Shown here piece after piece: positions 8,418-14,391 of a stretch of 15,476 nt of DNA. The DNA lies in NCBI GenBank assembly GCA_900543945.1, contig UQTN01000046.1, positions 1 to 15,476 of the forward strand. The letters are read 5' to 3'. Within the stretch, counting starts at the first letter, position 1. Every line of letters starts with the position of its first letter. The notes under the pieces were generated by a model. That model did no database searches and was not told where the DNA came from. It was given only the letters and a program-made list of their open reading frames with translations. The stretch is from an uncultured Collinsella sp. (GTDB lineage: Bacteria; Actinomycetota; Coriobacteriia; Coriobacteriales; Coriobacteriaceae). A program made the position numbers and the translations under genes.

Positions 8418-8975
8418 CTATGAACGCCGCTCCCTCGCATGCACGCGGGTATGCTTGCCCGCAGGCTCGTCGGGAACCATCCGATCGAGCACTATCGACG
8501 CCGCGATCAGCAGCGCCAGAACGGCCACCACAACAAGCAAACCGGGCATCGTCGTGCAATATGCGTTGACGAAGCCCAGGTAAGGGACACAAAAAGAAAC
8601 AGTGCCGATAACACTCGAAAAAGGCGTCTGCTCGGCATCGTGCATGATGCTTCCGTCTGCATTTTTGTTCGCAATTCCCTGCGTGCCGATCATCTGCGCC
8701 ACAGGGTCGATCTCGTACACCTGGTGCGTCACCACGGCACCGTCCGATCGGTAAAAGGTTGCATTGTCACCCACGGCAATATCCACTGGCTCAACCTGGC
8801 GAACAAACACCATGGAGCCAACGGGAAGCTCGGGTTCCATAGAGCCCGAGAGCACAGCAAAGGGCATGTATCCAAATGCACGAGGAACAAAAGAAACAAC
8901 GGCAAGGGCTATGACAAGCGCGAACGCCAAGCTACTAAAAAGTGCAATAAATCGTTTGAGTCTACGCGCCGTCAA
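8418..8975 (-). CDS. sipW: SipW-type signal peptidase I (Ser/His, S26B family)
   Basis: This 185-residue membrane protease is the first gene of the operon and is expected to remove the SipW-class signal peptides of the subunits downstream. There is an N-terminal membrane segment (about 9-30), the catalytic serine box LSGSMEPELPVGSM with Ser45, the His box VVTHQV with His84, and a second membrane segment (about 144-163). A His in place of the Lys general base marks the SipW/archaeal/Sec11 branch. The usual TKGDAN motif reads TQGIAN (98-103): the aspartate is replaced by Ile101, while Asp107 remains and could fill the acid role. The frame has no ATG before residue 37, which would lose the first membrane segment and crowd the active site. 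A TTG start at 8975, with AAGGGGG 13 bases upstream, is therefore the best choice. Confidence 0.9.
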   Translation of the reverse strand: MTARRLKRFIALFSSLAFALVIALAVVSFVPRAFGYMPFAVLSGSMEPELPVGSMVFVRQVEPVDIAVGDNATFYRSDGAVVTHQVYEIDPVAQMIGTQGIANKNADGSIMHDAEQTPFSSVIGTVSFCVPYLGFVNAYCTTMPGLLVVVAVLALLIAASIVLDRMVPDEPAGKHTRVHARERRS

Positions 8976-8988
8976 AGTGATAATTCAT

Positions 8989-8995
8989 CCCCCTT
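8989..8995 (-). promoter_or_regulatory. Ribosome binding site that fixes the TTG start of sipW
   Basis: AAGGGGG on the minus strand is 13 bases from the TTG at 8975. It directly abuts an out-of-frame ATG at 8988 that opens only an 8-codon frame. The spacing to the TTG is long but usable, and an in-frame stop lies just upstream of the TTG. Confidence 0.5.
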
Positions 8996-9101
8996 GAGGA
9001 CCTATTCGACCCATCCAAAGGTCAGCAAGTTTCAACAGGAACCGCAAGGCGCTTGAAAAGTGAGTCCGAAATAAGCCAATTTGGAATCTTTTCGTAATAA
9101 A

Positions 9102-9130
9102 AACATAGCGATGTGCTACACATTTTTCAA
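9102..9130 (-). promoter_or_regulatory. Likely promoter of the sipW/TasA operon
   Basis: On the minus strand TTGAAA (9125-9130) and TATGTT (9102-9107) are separated by exactly 17 bases, matching the sigma-70-type consensus at 5 of 6 and 4 of 6 positions. This predicts a 5' leader of about 120 bases before sipW. An imperfect direct repeat covers the same stretch. Confidence 0.55.
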
Positions 9131-9158
9131 TGTTTTGTCGCTAAATGCTACTAATTTT
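9106..9158. repeat. 32-bp-spaced direct repeat over the operon promoter
   Basis: Two similar copies begin at 9106 (TAGCGATGTGCTACACATTTT) and 9138 (TCGCTAAATGCTACTAATTTT). Both contain TGCTAC and ATTTT, and they are exactly 32 bp apart, about three helical turns. The outer TAGCGA (9106-9111) and TCGCTA (9138-9143) also form an inverted pair around the -35 region. The placement over the -10 and -35 boxes suggests a paired regulator binding site. No regulator gene is in the window. Confidence 0.45.
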
Positions 9159-9264
9159 GGCGTAAGTGGTCATTTATCCCCAAATTAGTCTGCTTTATCC
9201 AATATCTGTGACTAACCCCCTGCGCAACTTCCCCATAGAGGGATCGATTTTTTGCGGAACTAAA

Positions 9265-9294
9265 ATAATGGTACCCCCCCCCACATTAAAACAA
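9265..9294 (-). promoter_or_regulatory. Second promoter candidate with a homopolymer spacer
   Basis: On the minus strand TTGTTT (9289-9294) and CATTAT (9265-9270) are 18 bases apart, and the spacer contains an uninterrupted G9 (C9 on the plus strand, 9274-9282). The -35 match is only 3 of 6, so this is weak as a promoter. The interest lies in the fact that slippage of the run would change the spacer length, with G8 giving the preferred 17 bases. Confidence 0.3.
9274..9282 (+). repeat. C9 homopolymer upstream of the fibre operon
   Basis: Nine consecutive C residues lie about 300 bases upstream of sipW in otherwise AT-rich DNA. It is one of only three G or C runs of 8 or more in the window; the others are at 7609-7616 and 14471-14479. 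Runs of this length are prone to slipped-strand length change. Confidence 0.9.
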
Positions 9295-9377
9295 ATTGCT
9301 GGAAGTGCCCTTTATTTCCGACCCCTTTTACTGGAGTTTTATGACAGCCCCATCTAGTTCGCAGCCCATAACCCTCT

Positions 9378-9656
9378 GAAAACCGTGTCCCAGAATTCCC
9401 GTCCGGAGTGGGATGCGGCTTCCGCTTGTGGCCCCGTTGGGAAGCCGTATCCCGCTTCGATCACAAATTCCGGGTCGCACTTTCCGCCAAGACCCTCAAC
9501 CGGAAACTACATCCCATTTCTCGACCGAATGCTGGGATGTAGTTTCCACAGAGCCCTTCACCGGGAAACCGCATCCCATTCCAAGGCAAATTCCGGGACG
9601 CATTTTCCGAAACCCCACCCATCCGGAAATCCCATCCCACTCCGCACGCATCCGGG
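9378..9656. repeat. Tandem array of about 62-bp units made of nested inverted repeats
   Basis: Five left arms of the form GGAAACCGCATCCCA start at 9378, 9440, 9502, 9564 and 9625, giving spacings of 62, 62, 62 and 61. Matching right arms of the form TGGGATGCGGTTTCC start at 9409, 9471, 9533 and 9594; the fifth is degenerate near 9653. The third unit is a perfect 15-bp inverted repeat (9502-9516 with 9533-9547). Loops and linkers vary, but the linkers are C-rich and are flanked by TTTCC and GGAAA, so the arms can also pair across units. No open frame fits it. It resembles REP/BIME-type palindromic repeat clusters more than a CRISPR. Confidence 0.8.
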
Positions 9657-9713
9657 CATAGAACAATCAGCTTATTAGGCCTTCCATCAATAAAGGGGCG
9701 CCCTCGTGTCACG

Positions 9714-9741
9714 AAAAAAGCCTCGAGAATCTCGAGGCTTT
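9714..9741 (-). terminator. Intrinsic terminator of the flavodoxin gene
   Basis: An 11-bp stem (AAAGCCTCGAG / CTCGAGGCTTT, 9717-9727 with 9731-9741) with a 3-base loop runs, on the minus strand, into a six-T run. It lies about 45 bases after the flavodoxin stop codon. It is a textbook Rho-independent terminator. Confidence 0.9.
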
Positions 9742-9783
9742 CACATTTGTATTGTTTTGCACGAAGGACCACGAACGGCGAAG

Positions 9784-10335
9784 CTACTCTCCCAGCACGG
9801 CCTTCTTGGCCGCCGCCGCCATGTTGTCCAGATCTTCCTTGGTGGGATGGTCCTTCGCGGCAACCCAGTTGTCGAGCAGCATCTTAGCGCGGGCGTTTTC
9901 GGGATCTTGCTCAAGCATGGCCTCGTAGCGCTGCTTGACCGCGGGGCCCATCTTGCCCTGGCACATCACCCAGCCCGCAAGCTCGGCATCCCCAGCCAAA
10001 TTGGAAGTTACGCGATCAATAATCTGCTGGTAATAGCTCTGGTCGGCCCCAAAGCCGCAGGTGCCAAACAGGAAGACGCGCTTGCCGTGCAAGGCGGAGA
10101 GCAACGCCGCGACCGAAGGCGCGCAGGCACCCTTGTCGCACCAAAAACCAACAAGCACCGTATCGGCAGCACAGGCACCCTCTGCCTCGTGCGCGACCTG
10201 CTCCGGATCTGCATCATCGCTCAGCGCGGCGGCATGGATAAACTCGACGCCTGCAGCCTGCAGGGCGCGCTTGATCGCCCCCGAAACCATCCTGGTATTA
10301 CCGCTCTTGCTGTTAACCACCATAGAGCATGTCAT
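9784..10335 (-). CDS. Flavodoxin-family protein, possibly BilS-like
   Basis: This is a 183-residue cytoplasmic protein. Near the N-terminus, after a hydrophobic strand, comes SKSGNT (9-14 from this start), the phosphate-binding loop of flavodoxin-like FMN proteins. The middle has VGFWCDKGACAP and then VFLFGTCGFG, a cysteine- and glycine-rich pair of loops placed where flavodoxins contact the flavin ring. The wording FW-x-DKG and LFGT is typical of a flavodoxin group in anaerobic gut bacteria that includes BilS, a partner of bilirubin reductase BilR; I recall this from memory and have not searched for it. The last third is a helical extension with a short repeat-like segment. I chose the ATG at 10335 because GAGG lies 10 bases upstream; a GTG at 10341 is possible. 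It has its own terminator and a candidate promoter, so it is probably monocistronic. The electron-transfer partner is unknown. Confidence 0.75.
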   Translation of the reverse strand: MTCSMVVNSKSGNTRMVSGAIKRALQAAGVEFIHAAALSDDADPEQVAHEAEGACAADTVLVGFWCDKGACAPSVAALLSALHGKRVFLFGTCGFGADQSYYQQIIDRVTSNLAGDAELAGWVMCQGKMGPAVKQRYEAMLEQDPENARAKMLLDNWVAAKDHPTKEDLDNMAAAAKKAVLGE

Positions 10336-10394
10336 AGTCACGTTGCCTCGTTTCCCCCGAAACTCGAGCCATTAATGCAATTTGTTAGAAGCAT

Positions 10395-10422
10395 ATCTTA
10401 GTACTATCGACGCAGATGTAAA
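10395..10422 (-). promoter_or_regulatory. Candidate promoter of the flavodoxin gene
   Basis: On the minus strand TTTACA (10417-10422) and TAAGAT (10395-10400) are 16 bases apart, matching the consensus at 5 of 6 and 4 of 6 positions. The -35 box lies inside a small dyad (see 10412-10443). Confidence 0.5.
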
Positions 10423-10443
10423 CCATCTGCCGCTAATCGGCAG
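10412..10443. promoter_or_regulatory. Two overlapping small hairpins after the ABC operon
   Basis: GCAGATG-taaac-CATCTGC (10412-10430) and CTGCCG-ctaat-CGGCAG (10427-10443) share the bases CTGC, so only one can form at a time. They begin 4 bases past the stop of the ABC transporter gene and overlap the -35 box of the flavodoxin promoter. With no T-run they are at best a weak terminator; the first could also be an operator. Confidence 0.4.
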
Positions 10444-10446
10444 CCC

Positions 10447-12306
10447 CTACTGGGCGAATTGGCTGCGGTAGAGCTCGGCGTAAAAGCCACCTGCCTCGAG
10501 CAGCTCGTCATGCGTGCCGTGCTCGATAATCTGGCCGTCGCGCATGACCAGAATGCAATCGGCGTTGCGAATCGTCGACAGACGGTGCGCCACGACAAAG
10601 CTCGTACGCCCGGCCATGAGCTCGTCGAACGCCGCCTGCACCTGTAGCTCGGTGCGCGTATCGATACTCGAGGTCGCCTCGTCCAGCAGCAAGATCGCCG
10701 GGTCGGTGAGCATGACGCGCGCGATGCACAGCAGCTGTTTTTGACCTTGGCTAAACGTGCCGCCATCCTCGCCGATGACCGTATCGTAGCCGTCGGGCAG
10801 CTGCACGATAAACTTGTGCGCATGCGCGCGCTTGGCGGCCTCGACAATCTGCTCGCGCGTGGCATCGGGGCAACCGTAGGCAATGTTTTCGGCCACCGTG
10901 CCCTCGAACAGCCAGGTGTCCTGCAGCACCATACCAAAGGCGCGGCGCAGGCTTGCGCGTGTGTAGTCGCGCGACGAGCGACCGTCCACCAAGATGCACC
11001 CGGCATCGATATCGTAAAAGCGCAGCAGCAGGTTGATGAGCGTTGTCTTGCCACAGCCCGTAGGACCGACCAGGGCAAAGCGCATGCCGGGTTTGGCGTC
11101 AATGCAAATGTCCTGCAGCAGCTTGCGGTCGGGCACATAGCTAAAGTCCACATGCTCAAAGGTGACCTCGCCCTTCGGGATGGTGAGCTCAATGGCATCC
11201 ACAGCGTCGGGCTCTTGCTCGCGGGCGTCGAGCAGCGCAAACACACGACGCGCCGAGGCATACGCCGTCTGGATTTGCGTGATGACGTTGGTAACCTCGT
11301 TGAACGGCTTGGTGTACTGGTTGGCGTAAGACAGGAAGATCTGCACGCCGCCTACCGTAAGCGCCGCCGGCACGCCCGTGATCACGCCCACGCAGCCGAT
11401 CACGGCAACCACGGCATAGATGATGTTGTTGATAAAGCGCGTACCGGGGTTGGAGAGCGAGCCCATAAACTGCGCGCGCTCGCCCGCGGTGTAGAGCTCA
11501 GCGTTGAGGGCATCGAAGCGCTGCTGGGCGTTGGGACCATAGGCAAAGGCGTCGACAAGCTTTTGCTCGCCTACGTACTCCTCGATATGACCACCGAGCT
11601 GCCCTTGAATACGCTGCTGTGCCGTAAAGCTTTTGTTGGAGAGCTTGGCAATAGCACCGGCTGCAAAAATGGAAAGCGGCGTGACGAGCACCACCACGAG
11701 CGTCATGGTCAGGTTGATGGAGAGCATAAACGCGAGCGTGCCCACAATGGTGATAACGCCGGTAAAGAGCTGCGTAAAGCCCTGCAGCAGACCATCGCCC
11801 ACCTGGTCGACGTCGTTGACTACGCGGCTCATAAGGTCACCATGGGCATGGCTGTCGATAAAGCTGAGCGGCATGCGGCTGAGCTTGTCGCTCGCCTCCA
11901 CGCGCATGTCGCGCACTGTCTCGTAGGACAGGCGGTTGACGCAGTAGCCCTGCAGCCACTGGAAGGCCGCCGCGCCCACCACGACAATCGCGAGCTTGGT
12001 GACGAGCGGCAGCAGCGCATCAAAGTCCACCTGCCCGGCGGCAACGATGAGGTCGATGCCCTTGCCGATGAGGATGGGCGTATAGAGCTGCAAGATTACC
12101 GAGATGGCGGCGCTCACAAACGACGCCGTAAACGAAATGCGATGCGGGCGGACGTAGCCCAGCAGGCGGCGAGTTACCGCGCCCACGGGGTAGCGCTCGG
12201 GGTCGCCGGGCTGACGCGGGCCGTCACCCAAGTCGTTGAGGTTATCGTTGCCGGACACGTTGGCCGTCATCGTGGCGACCGAACCGGAAGAAGTATACGG
12301 ATTCAT
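10447..12306 (-). CDS. ABC exporter half-transporter, consensus-site subunit
   Basis: This is a 619-residue protein with the exporter layout: a membrane domain (six helices, about 55-345) fused to an ATPase domain (about 380-619). ATPase motifs are Walker A GPTGCGKTT (414-422), Q-loop Gln462, signature FSQGQ (518-522), Walker B ILLLDE with catalytic Glu543, and switch His574. The signature departs from LSGGQ, while the Glu and His are intact. That is the pattern of the TM288/BmrD-type half, which carries the working Walker B of the pair and lends a degenerate signature to the other site. The ATG directly follows the stop codon of the partner gene, and AAGGAGGG lies 7 bases upstream inside that gene, so translation is coupled. 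The cargo cannot be read from sequence; relatives export drugs, lipids or peptides. Confidence 0.92.
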   Translation of the reverse strand: MNPYTSSGSVATMTANVSGNDNLNDLGDGPRQPGDPERYPVGAVTRRLLGYVRPHRISFTASFVSAAISVILQLYTPILIGKGIDLIVAAGQVDFDALLPLVTKLAIVVVGAAAFQWLQGYCVNRLSYETVRDMRVEASDKLSRMPLSFIDSHAHGDLMSRVVNDVDQVGDGLLQGFTQLFTGVITIVGTLAFMLSINLTMTLVVVLVTPLSIFAAGAIAKLSNKSFTAQQRIQGQLGGHIEEYVGEQKLVDAFAYGPNAQQRFDALNAELYTAGERAQFMGSLSNPGTRFINNIIYAVVAVIGCVGVITGVPAALTVGGVQIFLSYANQYTKPFNEVTNVITQIQTAYASARRVFALLDAREQEPDAVDAIELTIPKGEVTFEHVDFSYVPDRKLLQDICIDAKPGMRFALVGPTGCGKTTLINLLLRFYDIDAGCILVDGRSSRDYTRASLRRAFGMVLQDTWLFEGTVAENIAYGCPDATREQIVEAAKRAHAHKFIVQLPDGYDTVIGEDGGTFSQGQKQLLCIARVMLTDPAILLLDEATSSIDTRTELQVQAAFDELMAGRTSFVVAHRLSTIRNADCILVMRDGQIIEHGTHDELLEAGGFYAELYRSQFAQ

Positions 12307-14178
12307 TTAGCAGCCCTCCTTTGCGCAAGTGGATGCCAGGGCAGCCGGGGCGGATGCGGGACTTGGGACGGACGCGGGCGTCGCGCTCCCCTGCTGACCC
12401 TCGAGCTCCTCGCGACGAAGCTGCGACTGGCAAATCTCGCGATAGAGCTGGCAGGTCGCGTACAGCTCGTCGTGCGTGCCCAGGCCCGCGACCGAGCCGT
12501 GGTCGAGCACGCAGATCATGTCGGCATCGCGCACGGTCGAGACGCGCTGGCTCACGATCACCGTGGTCAGTGGGAGCCCGCCCTCGGCGGCACCGCGCAT
12601 GCTTCGTTCGCGAATGGCATGGCGAAGCGCCGCATCGGTCTTAAAGTCGAGCGCCGAGGCGGAGTCATCCATAATCAGGATCTGCGGCGAGCCCACCAGA
12701 GCGCGCGCAATGGTCAGGCGCTGGCGTTGGCCACCGCTGAAGTTCTTACCGCCCGCCTCGACCGGAGCATCTAAGCCCTGCTGCTTGTTACGCACGAACT
12801 CGCTGGCCTGCGCCATATCGAGCGCCGCCCAAAGCTCCTCGTCAGTCGCCGCCTCGTCGCGCCAGGTCAGGTTACTGCGGATGGTGCCGCTCACCAGCGA
12901 CGCACGCTGTGGGACAGTCGCGACCACATGGCGCAGCTGGTCGAGCGGCCAGGCGCGCACATCGGCGCCCATCACGCTCACGCTGCCGACGCCCGCATCG
13001 TACAGGCGCGGGATAAGCGAGACGAGCGTGGACTTGCCGCTGCCCGTGCCGCCGATAATGCCAAGCGTCTTGCCCAGCGGCAGTTCCAGGGTCACATCGT
13101 CGACGGCGTTGGCAGCGCCCGCGCCAAACGAAAAACTCGCATGGTCAAAGCTCAGCGCAGAGACCGGAGCGGCATTGCCCGTCACGCCCGGCTTGGGCAG
13201 CGCGACCGGCTGGTTGCCCTCGTCGGTGATGCTCGGCACGCAATTGAGCACCTCGTTGATACGTGACGCACTGGCGCTCGCCTTGGTAAAGACCACGACC
13301 AGGTTGGCGACGTACACGATGGAGGTCAGGGTCTGCGTCATGTAGTTGACGAACGCCATGACCTGGCCCTGCGTGAGCTCGCCCACGTTGACCTGGATGC
13401 CGCCCACCCACAGGATGGCGCACACGCCCAGGTTCATCACCAAAAAGGTGACGGGGTTGAGAATCGACGAGAGCTTGCCCACCGCGATTGCGACACCTGC
13501 CTGGTCATCGGCCGCCTGGGCAAAACGCTCACGCTCGTGATCCTCGCGCACAAACGCCCGGACCACGCGGGCGCCCGAAAGACCCTCACGGCAAATGAGC
13601 GCGATGCGGTCGAGCTTTGCCTGCAGCTGCTTGTAGTACGGGATGCAGCGCGCCATGACAAACCAAAACACCAGGCCGATGGCGGGCGTGCAAATCAAAA
13701 AGATCATGCCGAGCTTAAGGTCGATGGCAAGGGCCGCGACCATGGAGCCCACCGCCAGGAAAGGCCAGCGGATGAGCATACGCACGCCCAGCGCCACGGC
13801 GAGCTGCACCTGGTTGACGTCGTTGGTGATGCGGGTAATGAGCGACGGCGTGCCAAAGCGATCAAGCTCGGCGTAACTCAGCTTGTTGATGTGCCCGTAG
13901 AGCGCGCCGCGGATGTCGGTGCCCATGCCCTGCGAGGTGAGCGCCGCCATCTTTTGGCAGACGAGCGTAAACGAGATGCCGATCACAGCCATGGCGGCGA
14001 GCACCACGCCGTAACGGACGACGGCGTTCACATCGTGCGCGCCGATGCCCTTATCAATCATCTGGGCAATCACCAGCGGCGTCAGCAAGTCAAAGATCAC
14101 TTCAATCAACTTGCACGCAGGGCCAATCACCATATACCGGCGAAACTTACCACCAAAACGCCTGAGCAACTCAATCAT
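12307..14178 (-). CDS. ABC exporter half-transporter, degenerate-site subunit
   Basis: This 623-residue protein has a fused membrane domain (about 15-300) and ATPase domain (about 340-590), and is the first gene of a two-gene operon. Motifs are Walker A GGTGSGKST (376-384), Gln424, a good signature FSGGQ (480-484), then Walker B ILIMDD with Asp505 where the catalytic glutamate should be, and Gln544 where the switch histidine should be. These two changes are the known mark of the TM287/BmrC/LmrC-type half: it binds ATP at a nearly inactive site and completes the partner's active site with its good signature. A C-terminal tail rich in Ala, Pro and Ser (about 595-620) is unusual and is probably a disordered end. 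The ATG at 14178 has AGGGAG 9 bases upstream; a TTG at 14211 in the same frame has no such site. Confidence 0.92.
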   Translation of the reverse strand: MIELLRRFGGKFRRYMVIGPACKLIEVIFDLLTPLVIAQMIDKGIGAHDVNAVVRYGVVLAAMAVIGISFTLVCQKMAALTSQGMGTDIRGALYGHINKLSYAELDRFGTPSLITRITNDVNQVQLAVALGVRMLIRWPFLAVGSMVAALAIDLKLGMIFLICTPAIGLVFWFVMARCIPYYKQLQAKLDRIALICREGLSGARVVRAFVREDHERERFAQAADDQAGVAIAVGKLSSILNPVTFLVMNLGVCAILWVGGIQVNVGELTQGQVMAFVNYMTQTLTSIVYVANLVVVFTKASASASRINEVLNCVPSITDEGNQPVALPKPGVTGNAAPVSALSFDHASFSFGAGAANAVDDVTLELPLGKTLGIIGGTGSGKSTLVSLIPRLYDAGVGSVSVMGADVRAWPLDQLRHVVATVPQRASLVSGTIRSNLTWRDEAATDEELWAALDMAQASEFVRNKQQGLDAPVEAGGKNFSGGQRQRLTIARALVGSPQILIMDDSASALDFKTDAALRHAIRERSMRGAAEGGLPLTTVIVSQRVSTVRDADMICVLDHGSVAGLGTHDELYATCQLYREICQSQLRREELEGQQGSATPASVPSPASAPAALASTCAKEGC

Positions 14179-14222
14179 GTATAGGCGCTCCCTATCATCA
14201 TTCACACTCAATTCGAACCATG

Positions 14223-14252
14223 ATAGTACGGTGAGCCCAAAAGAAGCGTAAA
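14223..14252 (-). promoter_or_regulatory. Candidate promoter of the ABC exporter operon
   Basis: On the minus strand TTTACG (14247-14252) and TACTAT (14223-14228) are 18 bases apart, each matching the consensus at 4 of 6 positions, and lie 45-75 bases upstream of the start codon. No operator-like dyad is evident. Confidence 0.4.
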
Positions 14253-14332
14253 CAACTCGTCATTTCTAATGGGATTCGGTTTCCAGAGAAGCGGAGGGGT
14301 GCGCATGCCCGGTCAGCGGCGCGCCAATCGCT

Positions 14333-14341
14333 TGGTATACT
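14333..14341 (+). promoter_or_regulatory. Extended -10 promoter of the coiled-coil surface gene
   Basis: TGGTATACT has a TGn extension and a -10 box matching TATAAT at 5 of 6 positions, about 50 bases upstream of the ATG. No good -35 box is seen at 17 bases, which is common for extended -10 promoters. Confidence 0.5.
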
Positions 14342-14391
14342 TACAGTAGCGCTACCAGCCGAGCCGCCGACCCTTGAAATGAGGTGCCGAG

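Larger units (their letters stand above)
8976..9377. other. Gene-free AT-richer leader and promoter region upstream of sipW
   Basis: This part of the roughly 800-base gap is clearly more AT-rich than the coding DNA around it. It holds the sipW leader, the best operon promoter with its direct repeat, and the second promoter candidate with the C9 tract. The only open frame of note (plus strand, 9166-9357) has no ribosome site and no recognisable protein features, so I see no gene here. The part from 9378 on is a repeat array. Confidence 0.6.

Noticed and set aside
8965..8988. An 8-codon leader frame overlapping the start of sipW (ATG at 8988)
   Set aside because: The ribosome site touches the ATG with no spacing, so it is unlikely to be used; I see no attenuator structure linked to it.
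9166..9357. A 63-codon plus-strand open frame in the intergenic region
   Set aside because: It has no ribosome site, no recognisable protein pattern, and runs through the C9 tract and the promoter candidates.
9378..9656. CRISPR array reading of the 62-bp periodic repeat
   Set aside because: The conserved parts are 15-base arms that alternate in orientation, the copies differ from each other, and no long identical repeat or unique equal-length spacer is present. There are no cas genes in the window.
9461..9772. A 103-codon minus-strand open frame across the repeat array
   Set aside because: It reads through the palindromic repeats and the flavodoxin terminator; its translation only reflects the repeat units.
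10741..12774. A 677-codon plus-strand open frame opposite the ABC genes
   Set aside because: It spans the junction of two clear ABC genes on the other strand and has a low-complexity Arg/His/Ala composition. It is a shadow frame.
14212..14391. A possible small gene in the gap between the ABC operon and the surface gene
   Set aside because: About 180 bases with two divergent promoter candidates and no open frame with a ribosome site; it is treated as a shared upstream region.
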